DNA from: Spongiihabitans sp965206355
Lineage (GTDB): Bacteria; Pseudomonadota; Gammaproteobacteria; Arenicellales; Poriferihabitantaceae
Assembly: GCA_965206355.1 (NCBI GenBank)
Contig: OZ242212.1
Span: forward strand, 1,302,001 to 1,366,000
Length of the DNA stretch: 64,000 nt
Reading direction: 5' to 3'
Part shown: piece by piece, positions 20,216 to 28,468 of the stretch
Position numbering within the stretch: position 1 is the stretch's first letter
How the letters are laid out: the number at the start of each line of letters is the position of its first letter
The notes under the pieces: generated by a model
What the model was told of the DNA's origin: nothing
Database searches by the model: none
Seen by the model: the letters and a program-made list of their open reading frames with translations, nothing else
Program-made: the position numbers and the translations under genes

Positions 20216-21154
20216 ATGAGTTTCTACGAAGTGATTCCCGCGCAAGTCCGCTTGCAGCGAAGTGAATTGGCAGTTCCGGGTTCTAATCTCGGGATGTTTG
20301 AGAAGGCGGCTAACAGTGCGGCGGATTTTGTGTTTCTGGATTGCGAAGATGCGGTAGCACCAGATGATAAGGAGCAGGCAAGAAAAAATATCATTGAAGC
20401 CCTGAACGATATTGATTGGCGTGGCAAGGGTAAAACCGTTTCGGTGCGTATCAATGGTTTGGATACCCATTATATGTATCGTGATGTGGTGGATATTGTC
20501 GAGCAGGCGGGCAATAAACTGGATACCATTTTAATTCCCAAGGCGGGCACGGCTGCAGATATTTATACGGTTGATTGTTTGGTTAGTCAGATTGAAACGG
20601 CGATGGGTATTAAGCACCGTATCGGTCTGGAAGCGTTGATCGAAACCACGTTGGGTATGGCTAATGTTGAAACTATCGCGCAGAGCAGTAAACGACTGGA
20701 GGCATTGCATTTTGGGGTTGCCGATTATGCGGCGAGTTGTCGGGCACGGACGGTCGTTATTGGTGGGCTGAATCCTGATTATCCCGGCGATCAATGGCAT
20801 GCCAGTTTACAGCGTATGTTGGTTGCTTGTCGGGCATACGGATTGCGGGCGATTGATGGGCCGTTTGGTGATTTCAACGATCCTGACGGTTTTACTGACG
20901 CTGCCAAACGGGTCGCTACTATGGGCTTTGAAGGTAAGTGGGCAATACACCCTTCGCAAATTGAATTGGCAAATAAGGTGATGTCGCCACCAGCGGAAGA
21001 GGTTGATCGGGCTAAGCGTGTCCTGCAATCTTTGGATGAAGCGGCGAAGGCAGGTAAGGGTGCCGCGTCTCTGAATGGAAAATTGATTGATGCAGCTTCA
21101 GCACGAATGGCAGAAAACATCGTCAAGCAAGCCAAACTTATTGATAGAAGCTAA
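20216..21154 (+). CDS. mclA: L-malyl-CoA/beta-methylmalyl-CoA lyase
   Basis: A 312-aa CitE-superfamily enzyme cleaving malyl-CoA to glyoxylate and acetyl-CoA. The whole N-terminal half is close to MclA of serine-cycle methylotrophs (RLQRSELAVPGSN, VFLDCEDAVAPDDKEQARKN, NGLDTHYMYRDVVDIVE, ALIETTLGMANVE, LHFGVADYAASCRART), as is GPFGDFNDPDGF...GFEGKWAIHPSQI. Acidic metal ligands in the family (Glu of LIETTLG, Asp of GPFGDFNDPDG) are present. A loop after IGGLNPDY is shorter than in methylotroph enzymes. It lies upstream of mtkA-mtkB, so malate is activated and split in one gene set. Confidence 0.92.
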   Translation: MSFYEVIPAQVRLQRSELAVPGSNLGMFEKAANSAADFVFLDCEDAVAPDDKEQARKNIIEALNDIDWRGKGKTVSVRINGLDTHYMYRDVVDIVEQAGNKLDTILIPKAGTAADIYTVDCLVSQIETAMGIKHRIGLEALIETTLGMANVETIAQSSKRLEALHFGVADYAASCRARTVVIGGLNPDYPGDQWHASLQRMLVACRAYGLRAIDGPFGDFNDPDGFTDAAKRVATMGFEGKWAIHPSQIELANKVMSPPAEEVDRAKRVLQSLDEAAKAGKGAASLNGKLIDAASARMAENIVKQAKLIDRS

Positions 21155-21270
21155 TGGAAGCCGCTGTTTTACTTGTTGTGCTGTTTGTTGCCGATGTGAT
21201 TGTCGCTGTTTCCTTTATGCGGGTGCGGGCATCAGTGTTTGGTATTCCCTTGTTTAACAGCGTCCTCTAA
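21154..21270 (+). CDS. Small hydrophobic ORF coupled to malyl-CoA lyase (38 aa)
   Basis: The lyase stop and this start share a base (TAATG), the arrangement of termination-reinitiation coupling. The 38-residue product starts MEAAVLLVVLFVADVIVAVSF, one strongly hydrophobic helix, followed by a short basic MRVRAS segment and ends PLFNSVL. It could be a single-pass inner-membrane microprotein or a chance frame. No family is recognised. The gap to mtkA (71 bp) has no other content. Confidence 0.35.
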   Translation: MEAAVLLVVLFVADVIVAVSFMRVRASVFGIPLFNSVL

Positions 21271-21341
21271 ATCGACTAATTTCGTCAATTAGCGTCATTA
21301 CTCAATAACATCATTTTAATTAACACAGGCGGAGTCAATCA

Positions 21342-22505
21342 GTGGAAGTTCACGAATATCAGGCCAAACAATTACTCAAACAGTTTGGCGTCTCAATACC
21401 GGTTGGCGGACTGGCTTATAGTCCGGAACAAGCAGTATATCGTGCCAATGAAATCGGTGGTGAAAAATGGGTGGTTAAAGCCCAAATTCATTCCGGTGCC
21501 CGTGGTAAAGCGGGTGGCATAAAGTTTTGTAGCAACACGCAGGAAGTGTGGGATGCAGCGGAATCCCTGCTAGGTAGGAAATTGGTGACCCATCAAACTG
21601 GTGTGGAAGGCAAGATGGTGTACCGTTTATATGTTGAGCCGGCTACCGAAATCAAGAGTGAATTGTATTTTGGGTTGGTGCTTGACCGTAGCCACGAGTG
21701 TGTTGTGGCAGTGGGTTCCTCTCAGGGAGGCATGGATATTGAGGAAGTATCGAGCAAAAATCCCGAGTCATTGATAAGAATCAATGTTGAGCCAGCGGTG
21801 GGTATGCAGGCTTTTCAGGCGCGGCAAATGGCTTTCCAGTTAGGGCTTGAGGGGCAGCAGGTTCAGCAGGCGGTGAGTGTATTTTTGAAGTCGTATAGGG
21901 CATTCCGTGACCTTGATGCAACGATGCTGGAAATCAACCCGCTGACCATCACCCAAGCAGATACGGTGGTTGCGCTTGATGCGAAGATGTCATTTGACGA
22001 CAACGCATTATTCCGTCGAACAAATATTTCTGAGTATCGCGATAAGTCGCAGGAAGATCCGAGGGAAATGGAAGCAGCAGATCGCGGATTGAGTTACGTT
22101 GGTCTGGAGGGCAATATCGGTTGTATCATCAATGGTGCGGGGCTTGCTATGGCGACCATGGATATTATCAAAATGAAAGGTGGTGAGCCTGCGAACTTTC
22201 TGGATATTGGTGGTGGTGCTTCTCCGGAACGAGTGGCTAAGGCGTTTCGGCTGGTTTTGTCGGATGCGAAAGTGGATGCCATATTAGTCAATATTTTTGC
22301 CGGTATCAATCGCTGTGACTGGGTTGCTGAAGGTGTGATTCAGGCGGTGCAGAAACTCAAGCCCAGCGTGCCCGTGGTGGTGCGCTTGTCGGGTACCAAT
22401 GTCGAAGCGGGGCAGGCGATAATCAATAATTCTGATCTTGGCATTCTCTCTGCGGATACATTAGACCAGGCTGCCGAAGTGGTCGTTAATTCCATTCAAA
22501 AATAA
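21342..22505 (+). CDS. mtkA: Malate-CoA ligase subunit beta
   Basis: A 387-aa ATP-grasp subunit of the SucC type (MEVHEYQAKQLLKQFGV, KAQIHSGARGKAGGIK, LEINPLTITQ, GLSYVGLEGNIGCIINGAGLAMATMDIIK, GGEPANFLDIGGGAS). The malyl-CoA lyase next door and the MtkB-like partner point to malate thiokinase rather than succinyl-CoA synthetase. The reaction is malate + CoA + ATP to malyl-CoA. The start is GTG at 21342 with GGCGGAG upstream. mtkB begins 7 bp after the stop. Confidence 0.88.
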   Translation: MEVHEYQAKQLLKQFGVSIPVGGLAYSPEQAVYRANEIGGEKWVVKAQIHSGARGKAGGIKFCSNTQEVWDAAESLLGRKLVTHQTGVEGKMVYRLYVEPATEIKSELYFGLVLDRSHECVVAVGSSQGGMDIEEVSSKNPESLIRINVEPAVGMQAFQARQMAFQLGLEGQQVQQAVSVFLKSYRAFRDLDATMLEINPLTITQADTVVALDAKMSFDDNALFRRTNISEYRDKSQEDPREMEAADRGLSYVGLEGNIGCIINGAGLAMATMDIIKMKGGEPANFLDIGGGASPERVAKAFRLVLSDAKVDAILVNIFAGINRCDWVAEGVIQAVQKLKPSVPVVVRLSGTNVEAGQAIINNSDLGILSADTLDQAAEVVVNSIQK

Positions 22506-22512
22506 AGAACTC

Positions 22513-23391
22513 ATGGCTATTTTAATTGATGAAAAAACCAAAATCCTGATTCAGGGTTTCACTGGACAAATGGGCACATTCCATGCTCAGGAAATGATTG
22601 CTTATGGCACTAATGTTGTCGGCGGAGTGACTCCAGGGAAAGGAGGGGAAAACCATCTTGGTAAACCAGTATTTAATTCAGTGAAAGAAGCGGTGCGGGA
22701 AACAGGCGCTGAAGCCAGTATTGTATTTGTGCCACCAGCATTTGCTGCCGACAGCATAATGGAAGCTGCCGAAGCCAATTTACGTTACTGCGTCTCCATC
22801 ACCGATGGGATTCCGGCACAGGATATGTTGCGGGTCAAGCGGTATATGCGGCGTTTCAAGAAAGAACAACGTATGTGTCTGGCAGGACCGAATTGTGCGG
22901 GAACAATCAGTCCGGGCAAGGCGATGTTGGGTATTATGCCCGGACATATCTATCAGGAAGGTCGGGTCGGCATCATAGGGCGTTCCGGTACATTAGGCTA
23001 TGAGGCGGCCTCTCAAATCAAGTCGGTAGGGATAGGGGTTTCTACCAGCGTGGGCATCGGCGGTGATACGATCAATGGTAGTTCATTCAAGGATCATTTA
23101 ATTCGATTTGAACAAGACCCTGAAACCGATGCTATTATTATGATTGGTGAAATTGGTGGGCCACAAGAAATTGAAGCGGCAGAATATTTTAAGGCGCATA
23201 TGTCGAAACCAGTGATCGCCTACATTGCTGGTTTAACCGCGCCCAAAGGACGCAGAATGGGACATGCTGGTGCCATTGTTAGCTCATCAGGTGAGAGTGC
23301 AGTAGAAAAAGTGGAGGTTCTCAAGCAATGTGGCATCCACATCGTACCGTCGCCCGCTGAATTCGGCGCGACCATACAGAAGGTTTTATAG
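22513..23391 (+). CDS. mtkB: Malate-CoA ligase subunit alpha
   Basis: A 292-aa SucD-type subunit with the CoA-binding Rossmann domain (ILIQGFTGQMGTFHAQEMIAYGTNVVGGVTPGKGG), the GRSGTLGYEAASQ segment and the active-site loop containing the phosphorylated His (RRMGHAGAIVSSS). SITDGIPAQDM and NCAGTISPG also match MtkB. It forms a heteromer with mtkA. Together with malyl-CoA lyase it produces acetyl-CoA and glyoxylate from malate, a serine-cycle or glyoxylate-generating step. Confidence 0.9.
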   Translation: MAILIDEKTKILIQGFTGQMGTFHAQEMIAYGTNVVGGVTPGKGGENHLGKPVFNSVKEAVRETGAEASIVFVPPAFAADSIMEAAEANLRYCVSITDGIPAQDMLRVKRYMRRFKKEQRMCLAGPNCAGTISPGKAMLGIMPGHIYQEGRVGIIGRSGTLGYEAASQIKSVGIGVSTSVGIGGDTINGSSFKDHLIRFEQDPETDAIIMIGEIGGPQEIEAAEYFKAHMSKPVIAYIAGLTAPKGRRMGHAGAIVSSSGESAVEKVEVLKQCGIHIVPSPAEFGATIQKVL

Positions 23392-23560
23392 CGAATCTGG
23401 GTGAATATGATGCGCTATAAAAAATTTTGATACAGCGGCTACAGAGGTGGTGAATAAAGTCCGCTTTTCCAGGGTTTTTTGGCAGAAGCGGAGTCCCGAT
23501 TGTTGCCTGTTTTTAACTTGTGATTGCGAAGAAATAAGCACTATTGAAGCCAGACACACG

Positions 23561-23591
23561 TTGTCAAATGTGTCGCTTATTATGGTATAAT
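23561..23591 (+). promoter_or_regulatory. Likely sigma-70 promoter of the HisA-like gene
   Basis: An extended -10 (TGGTATAAT, core TATAAT at 23586-23591) is preceded by TTGTCA at 23561-23566 with a 19-bp spacer. It lies about 48 bp before the HisA-like start, separating that gene from the mtk operon. Confidence 0.55.
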
Positions 23592-23638
23592 AGCTTGTTA
23601 TAGCCGACTTGCGTTAACCGAATTTTAGGAATGAGCCG

Positions 23639-24382
23639 ATGATTATTTATCCTGATATTGAATTGCACAATGGTCAATGTGTGAATCTAAGGCATGGTAG
23701 TATTGATGACCCGAAAGTATTTGGAATTAAGCCTCTGGATGCGGCAAAAAAATTTGAACAGGGTGGTGCACAATGGTTGCATGTGGTTGATTTAGACGGG
23801 GTGTTTGAATATCATGGAGAAAACTCGGAAATCATCAAGGAGATTATTGCTAATTCTAGTATTCCGGTACAGGTAGGCGGGGGAATACGCTCGCTCAGTT
23901 CGGTGGATTGGTGGCTGGACAATGGTGCGTCCCGCGTAGTCATGGGGACTGCGGCGGTTGCTGATCCGAGACTGATTGATGATGTATGCGTAAAATATCC
24001 GCAAAAAATCGTGGTCAGTATTGATGCTAGGGATGGTAAAGTGGTTTCACATGGCTGGAAAAATATCTCGACTTTTAGCGCAATGGAATTGGCAAAACGA
24101 TTCGAGCAATCAGGAGTTGCGGCGATTATATATACGGATATTGATCGCTATAATGAATTGCCGGAAAGCAGTATGGCGAATACGACACAGATGGGCACTG
24201 AATTAAGTTGTCCGGTTATCTCCAGTGGAACGATTCGCAATCTGGATGATGTTTCTATGCTGTCGAATCTGCCGAACATTGACGGCGTGGTGATAGGTTG
24301 GGCATTGTTTAATGAACAAGTGTCCATTGAAGATGCGGTAGCGGTGGGCAGTCAGAAACCAACAGAGGCGGCGTTTATCTAG
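23639..24382 (+). CDS. HisA-like phosphoribosyl isomerase paralogue
   Basis: A 247-aa (beta/alpha)8 barrel of the HisA/HisF family. The phosphate-binding loop VQVGGGIRSLSSV and DGVVIGWALF are visible, and the second catalytic Asp region (VSIDARDGKVVSHGW) is kept. The first catalytic Asp, in the AIDL motif of HisA, is replaced by Glu (PDIELHNGQCVNL), and the TDISRDG loop is changed to TDIDRYNEL. The opening MIIYPDIELHNG resembles a HisA-like group of marine proteobacteria that are second copies beside true HisA. It is a single gene with its own promoter and no his neighbours, so a role outside histidine synthesis is likely but unknown. Confidence 0.75.
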   Translation: MIIYPDIELHNGQCVNLRHGSIDDPKVFGIKPLDAAKKFEQGGAQWLHVVDLDGVFEYHGENSEIIKEIIANSSIPVQVGGGIRSLSSVDWWLDNGASRVVMGTAAVADPRLIDDVCVKYPQKIVVSIDARDGKVVSHGWKNISTFSAMELAKRFEQSGVAAIIYTDIDRYNELPESSMANTTQMGTELSCPVISSGTIRNLDDVSMLSNLPNIDGVVIGWALFNEQVSIEDAVAVGSQKPTEAAFI

Positions 24383-24445
24383 TTGGTCTGGCTGATCTCG
24401 GGTTTATCTGGTTTATCTTGTCCTTATTTGAAGAAGGGACGAATG

Positions 24446-24949
24446 CTACTGGGTAAAGACAACGCCTGTGGTCAGTTCTTCATACAGTTTATAGTGGGTT
24501 TGTTGCATGCCGAGCTTGCGGTAGGTTGATTGTGCGATTGTATTTTCATTCTCCACATACAACCGATAGCCACAAACAGTGCGGTTTTGTTGCGCGAGAT
24601 GTTTTACCTGTGCGTAAAGCCGACGATAAACACCTTTTCTTCTCCATTTGGAAGTGACATAAACACTCTGAATCCACCAAAACTGTCCGTTTCTCCAGTC
24701 ACTCCACTCGGTAGTCACCATAAGGGAGCCTGCGATTTCACGGTCAGATTCATCATTTGTTTCGGCAACCAGGTAAAAACCAAGCGCATCATCAGCAATG
24801 AGTTTGCGCACCCCAGATAATATCACTTCAGGAATAAGCGTAATCCCTTCAGTTTCCTGTGCCATTTTCTCATTAAATGCAGCAATTTGTAGCGCATCGG
24901 ACAAGATGGCTCGCCGTATCGTGATTTGACCTTCCACTGCTATTGCCAT
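24446..24949 (-). CDS. GNAT-family N-acetyltransferase
   Basis: A 167-aa acetyltransferase. Beta strands and the acetyl-CoA loop are visible (SLMVTTEWSDWRNGQFWWIQSVYVTSKWRRKGVYRRLYAQV), with R-R-K-G-V-Y as the pyrophosphate-binding turn, followed by LYVENENTIAQSTYRKLGM. The substrate is unknown. The start at 24949 (MAIAVEGQITIRRA) is chosen over 25048, because the upstream 33 residues are not conserved-looking. The gene is convergent with the HisA-like gene. Confidence 0.8.
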   Translation of the reverse strand: MAIAVEGQITIRRAILSDALQIAAFNEKMAQETEGITLIPEVILSGVRKLIADDALGFYLVAETNDESDREIAGSLMVTTEWSDWRNGQFWWIQSVYVTSKWRRKGVYRRLYAQVKHLAQQNRTVCGYRLYVENENTIAQSTYRKLGMQQTHYKLYEELTTGVVFTQ

Positions 24950-25121
24950 TATGGGATATGAGTGATTTTGACTGTCTATTATAGGACATCTTAACGGTAT
25001 TATTGCAATCCGCCACGAGGGATAAAATATATCAATAAATAGATGCACACCATCGTTTCAGGATATGATTTTTTCCAGTTGGTGTTTTCGTTTTACCCAA
25101 TCGGGGAGCGAATTGCCGAGC

Positions 25122-25341
25122 AAGTTATAAAATGCTTGGGGCTGTTCCAGACAACACCGCGGAGTAAGTTATAAAATGCTTGGGGCTGTTCCAGATAACA
25201 CCGCGGAGTAAGTTATAAAATGCTTGGGGCTGTTCCAGATAACACCGCGGAGCAAGTTATAAAATGCTTGGGGCTGTTCCAGATAACACCGCCGCGTAAG
25301 TTATAAATGCTTGGGGTTGTCCTCGGTAACGCTAATAAGTA
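25122..25341. repeat. Tandem repeat, five units of 44 bp
   Basis: Units begin at 25122, 25166, 25210, 25254 and 25298, an exact 44-bp period. The first four are nearly identical (AAGTTATAAAATGCTTGGGG then CTGTTCCAGA and TAACACCGCGGAGT) with single substitutions; the fifth is degenerate and has lost a base. There are no spacers, so it is not CRISPR. Period 44 is not a multiple of three and all frames close, so it is non-coding. It occupies the space between the GNAT gene and the 3' end of the DUF4143 ATPase gene. Confidence 0.93.
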
Positions 25342-25369
25342 TGTTTTTCGTCTATATTGAATGTGGACA

Positions 25370-26578
25370 TTAGGATAACCAGTGTTGTGCGGGTGTTGAC
25401 AGAAACTTCTCAAGCGAGATTCCGCCCGTGCCGATTATTAATTTCCGCGTTGGCTTGTACAGTTTATCGAAAACATCCATGCCCGAAAATGTATGAGAAA
25501 TTCGACCGCTTTTTACTTCTATTGCTACAAGTTTCCTGCATCGTTGCAACACGAAATCCACTTCATGATTACGACCCCGCCAATAGAATAATTGACAATC
25601 TCCACTAGCGGCGGCGTTGACCAGATGGGCACCCACTGCGGACTCTGTCAATCGTCCCCAATATGCCTTGTCTGCAAATGCCTCGGTATAGGACATACCG
25701 GATTGAGCCGTTATTAGTGCGGTATTGGTTACCTGAAGTTTCGGGCTGGAGCCACGTCGCCGTACTGCCTGACCGGCATATTTATCTAATCCAGTGAGTA
25801 TCCCGGCACCAGCGAGCAGGCTAAGATAGTGTGCTAACGTGGTGGTGTTGCCTGCATCCTGAAGCTGCCCGAGCATTTTTGTATAAGAAAGGATTTGTCC
25901 CGAATAGCTGCACCCCAGTTCAAACAGTCGCCGTAACAATGCCGGTTTATCAACACGGGAAAGCAACAGAACATCACGTGCAACGGTGGTTTCAATGAGC
26001 GAGTCCATAATATAGCGCGACCAGCGGACGGGTTGTTTTATTAAGAGGGCTGCTCCCGGATAGGCACCGTAAAAAAGGTATTGTTCCAGATTCCATCCGA
26101 AAGCCTGACGCATTTCAAGGAAACTCCAATGTGGCATATGTAACATTTCAAAACGACCGGCAAGGCTTTCTGTCAAGCCCTGCCCAATCAATAACGGTGC
26201 GGAACCCAATAACACCATCTTAACCCTTCTTTGCTTGCGCGTGTCTTCATCCCAAAGACGCTTTACCGTTTCCGCCCAGTGTGGCACCTTCTGCACCTCA
26301 TCCAATATCAGCAGGGCAGTTTTCCTTCTCGGTTTGTCCGCCAGCAATCGCGCCTGCTCCCATTGTGTTTCAACCCACCCACTACCGCGTAATGTCGGTT
26401 GGTCTGCGCTGGCAAAGTGGTACGGCAGTTTGCCACGCTCTGCCACTTGCAAGACTAGCGTAGTTTTACCCACCTGCCTTGCCCCTGAGAGCACCTGAAT
26501 AAACCGTCGAGGTTCTTTCAGTCGCCCCAACAACACTGTCGCCTGTGTTCTAGTGAATATATTTTTACTCAATACCAT
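25370..26578 (-). CDS. AAA ATPase with C-terminal DUF4143 domain
   Basis: A 402-aa protein of the common prokaryotic AAA_14/DUF4143 family. Walker A is GARQVGKTTL at about residue 32-41, Walker B LLILDEVQKVPHW, sensor VLLGSAPLL. The C-terminal DUF4143 part ends in a nuclease-like fold motif (YWRGRNHEVDFVLQ...LVAIEVKSG). Function of the family is unclear; proposed roles include toxin-antitoxin-like or stress functions. It is monocistronic. ATTGAGTAA-type repeats flank the start region (26565-26600) and could be a regulatory site. Confidence 0.85.
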   Translation of the reverse strand: MVLSKNIFTRTQATVLLGRLKEPRRFIQVLSGARQVGKTTLVLQVAERGKLPYHFASADQPTLRGSGWVETQWEQARLLADKPRRKTALLILDEVQKVPHWAETVKRLWDEDTRKQRRVKMVLLGSAPLLIGQGLTESLAGRFEMLHMPHWSFLEMRQAFGWNLEQYLFYGAYPGAALLIKQPVRWSRYIMDSLIETTVARDVLLLSRVDKPALLRRLFELGCSYSGQILSYTKMLGQLQDAGNTTTLAHYLSLLAGAGILTGLDKYAGQAVRRRGSSPKLQVTNTALITAQSGMSYTEAFADKAYWGRLTESAVGAHLVNAAASGDCQLFYWRGRNHEVDFVLQRCRKLVAIEVKSGRISHTFSGMDVFDKLYKPTRKLIIGTGGISLEKFLSTPAQHWLS

Positions 26579-26760
26579 GAGTAGTATTACTCAATATATT
26601 AAGTAATTTGTCAAGAGGGTTTGATTGATTATTTCACTTGCATTGATTCCTTATACAAATGGCCTTTTCAATAGTATTAGGCAAATGTCTTGAAGTCCAA
26701 AGGCATATTCCTTGGCTACTATTTGTTTGTCCCTGCTGTGATAGGGGTGCTGTGATTGGG

Positions 26761-27591
26761 CTATAGGGTGCGTCGTCCGTGTAAAAAAGAAAACTGGCCG
26801 ATGTGTTTGCGTTTGTTGTCGTTGTTGCGGAGGTAATTTTCCAGCTCGCCTGATTGCTGCAATTGCTGTAATTGCATGCCGATGGCTTCAATGGTTTTGT
26901 CGGAGACCGTACTCCACATCGAATCACCATCACGCCAAGACTTGTCCAGCGGGCCGCGTGGGTCGAAATAGGCGTCACCTTGCATCAGGGCATCTATCGG
27001 CACGAAACATTGCTGGTAGGCGATACCCGCATCATTCATAAGCTGTCGTAAAACATCAAGCGTGGCGTGGCGTTTGCACATCTGTGCTGTTTCTTCGGGA
27101 ATCAGTTGGTAATACCAGAATCCATGACGTAATTGTTGTTGTGAGCAAGTGTTGATGATGAGGTTGCCAGCGGGTTTTAAGACCCGTGCCAATTCAGCGA
27201 ACACTTGGCGATAGCTTGGATAGTCGGCATCGGCGGCGAGTGGCAGGTGATGTAATACTTGATTGATCATGATGCCGTCAAAGAGCGCGTCCTCAAAGGG
27301 TAGCGCGTCAATAGGCGCATGATGGAAGGTTATGCGCTTGTCGTTGGCTACAAGTTTCTCGCGGGCGCGATTAAGCATACCCAAGTTAATATCCACGGCA
27401 CTAATTTTTCCGACCTGAAGCAGCAGCGCCATTGTGTAATTTCCAGTGCCACAGCCTGCATCCAGTAAGTGTTGTTGCGCCAGAGGAGTCTGACTCTGCG
27501 CCAGACAGCCGCTGATTATTTCCACCCCAACAGGGATGCGCGTGGTATCATAGCACTGCGATGTTTCGGAATAATTTTCGTAACTACTCAT
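26761..27591 (-). CDS. Class I SAM-dependent methyltransferase
   Basis: A 276-aa Methyltransf_11-type enzyme. Motif I is LLDAGCGTGNYTMAL, motif II ISAVDINLGML, post-II HHAPIDALPFEDALFDGIMINQVLHHL, motif III RVLKPAGNLIINTCS. The C-terminal portion (DAYFDPRGPLDKSWRDGDSMWSTVSD) is not assigned. The substrate cannot be inferred; neighbours are a YHS protein and a GlxA regulator. Confidence 0.85.
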   Translation of the reverse strand: MSSYENYSETSQCYDTTRIPVGVEIISGCLAQSQTPLAQQHLLDAGCGTGNYTMALLLQVGKISAVDINLGMLNRAREKLVANDKRITFHHAPIDALPFEDALFDGIMINQVLHHLPLAADADYPSYRQVFAELARVLKPAGNLIINTCSQQQLRHGFWYYQLIPEETAQMCKRHATLDVLRQLMNDAGIAYQQCFVPIDALMQGDAYFDPRGPLDKSWRDGDSMWSTVSDKTIEAIGMQLQQLQQSGELENYLRNNDNKRKHIGQFSFLHGRRTL

Positions 27592-27596
27592 GTTGG

Positions 27597-27753
27597 TAAC
27601 CTGTTATGGAAACGGCACATGATAACGGTTTTTGCGATGTTTCTCAGTGCAGTTGGTGCTCACAAAAGAAAGCCCGTAACCCGTCATGGAAACGGTGCAT
27701 GATAACGGCTTTTGGGATATTCTTCAGTGAGTTTGTGTTCAAAAAAAAGCCCG
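27597..27753. repeat. Two-copy direct repeat of about 80 bp
   Basis: Copy 1 (27597-27676) and copy 2 (27677-27753) share TAACC(T/C)GT(T/C)ATGGAAACGG, CATGATAACGG, TTCTCAGTG-like and AAAGCCCG blocks, at about 80 percent identity. They lie directly upstream of the methyltransferase start. The last block of copy 2 forms part of the terminator at 27741-27765. No gene is present. Confidence 0.8.
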
Positions 27754-27765
27754 CCAGAGACGGGC
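27741..27765 (-). terminator. Intrinsic terminator of the YHS gene
   Basis: Read on the minus strand, the stem GCCCG / CGGGC with a 7-nt loop is followed by eight T residues (A-run 27741-27748 on the plus strand). It lies about 80 bp past the YHS gene stop. Confidence 0.82.
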
Positions 27766-27844
27766 AAAGGAGGAGGTAATGAATGGTGGTGAGGGTATGA
27801 AGCGGCTATCTGCCAGTTATTCTGGCAACGACAAACGGCAACGC

Positions 27845-28297
27845 TCAATCAAGTACTTTTGGCCAATTTACATCGCCAAGAACAATCAGGTTATCTCTGT
27901 CAGACGCCCACTTGGCCTGTATATTCTCATCATAGTTCAAATAAAGTTTGTCGTTCACTATGCTCCACAGTAACGGATCTCCTGATGCTGTGTTGCCATG
28001 GGCAACCGCCCAGGCACAATATCCTCCGTATTGGGGCACATACTTTTGCGGATTTTCTTTGAATTTTGCAAGATTTTCCTTGTTGGAGAAATACCAGTCA
28101 GCTTCTTTATATTCGGTAGCGATACGCTTTTTCCCCTCTATTGCTTTGCCGTCAGTGAAGTAGGAAACGACATCATAGCCGCCAGCACCAGCACGACTGA
28201 AATACGAAGTATAAATGGGATCCTTAGCTGCATAAGCGCAAGTTGCAAGGACAAAAAGGCTGACGGCGATAACGATTTTCTTGTGAATTTTGTACAT
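27845..28297 (-). CDS. Exported YHS-domain protein
   Basis: A 150-aa protein with a signal peptide (MYKIHKKIVIAVSLFVLATCAYA, cleavage after AYA) and a YHS domain (GGYDVVSYFTDGKAIEGKKR, TEYKEADWYFSNKENLAKFKENPQKYVPQYGGYCAWAVAHG). YHS proteins are small metal-associated periplasmic or cytosolic domains of poorly defined role. The ATG at 28297 is used; a second ATG at 28309 adds four residues. It is divergent from the GlxA regulator. Confidence 0.8.
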   Translation of the reverse strand: MYKIHKKIVIAVSLFVLATCAYAAKDPIYTSYFSRAGAGGYDVVSYFTDGKAIEGKKRIATEYKEADWYFSNKENLAKFKENPQKYVPQYGGYCAWAVAHGNTASGDPLLWSIVNDKLYLNYDENIQAKWASDRDNLIVLGDVNWPKVLD

Positions 28298-28398
28298 GAC
28301 AGTAACCATTATAATTTTTAAGAAGTCTTGATCGTATCTGACTGCCGCTTAAAAAATAAGTTCATTTTAGAGCCATTTATGATGATTCCATCCTTACA

Positions 28399-28431
28399 AT
28401 AGCGTGGTCGCTAATTGTCAGATCACGCTAT
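28399..28431. promoter_or_regulatory. Inverted repeat in the YHS/GlxA divergent region
   Basis: ATAGCGTG (28399-28406) and CACGCTAT (28424-28431) are perfect 8-bp inverted arms 17 bp apart, 38 bp upstream of the GlxA start. Its position suits an operator for autoregulation, or an RNA hairpin in the leader. Confidence 0.45.
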
Positions 28432-28468
28432 TTGCCTGATAATAGCAGACTATTTTTAATACTTTCGT

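Noticed and set aside
23461..23491. Terminator after mtkB (CCGCTT / AAGCGG hairpin)
   Set aside because: The stem is short, the loop is long and no T-run follows.
25122..25341. Possible CRISPR array
   Set aside because: Repeats are directly adjacent with no unique spacers and no cas genes.
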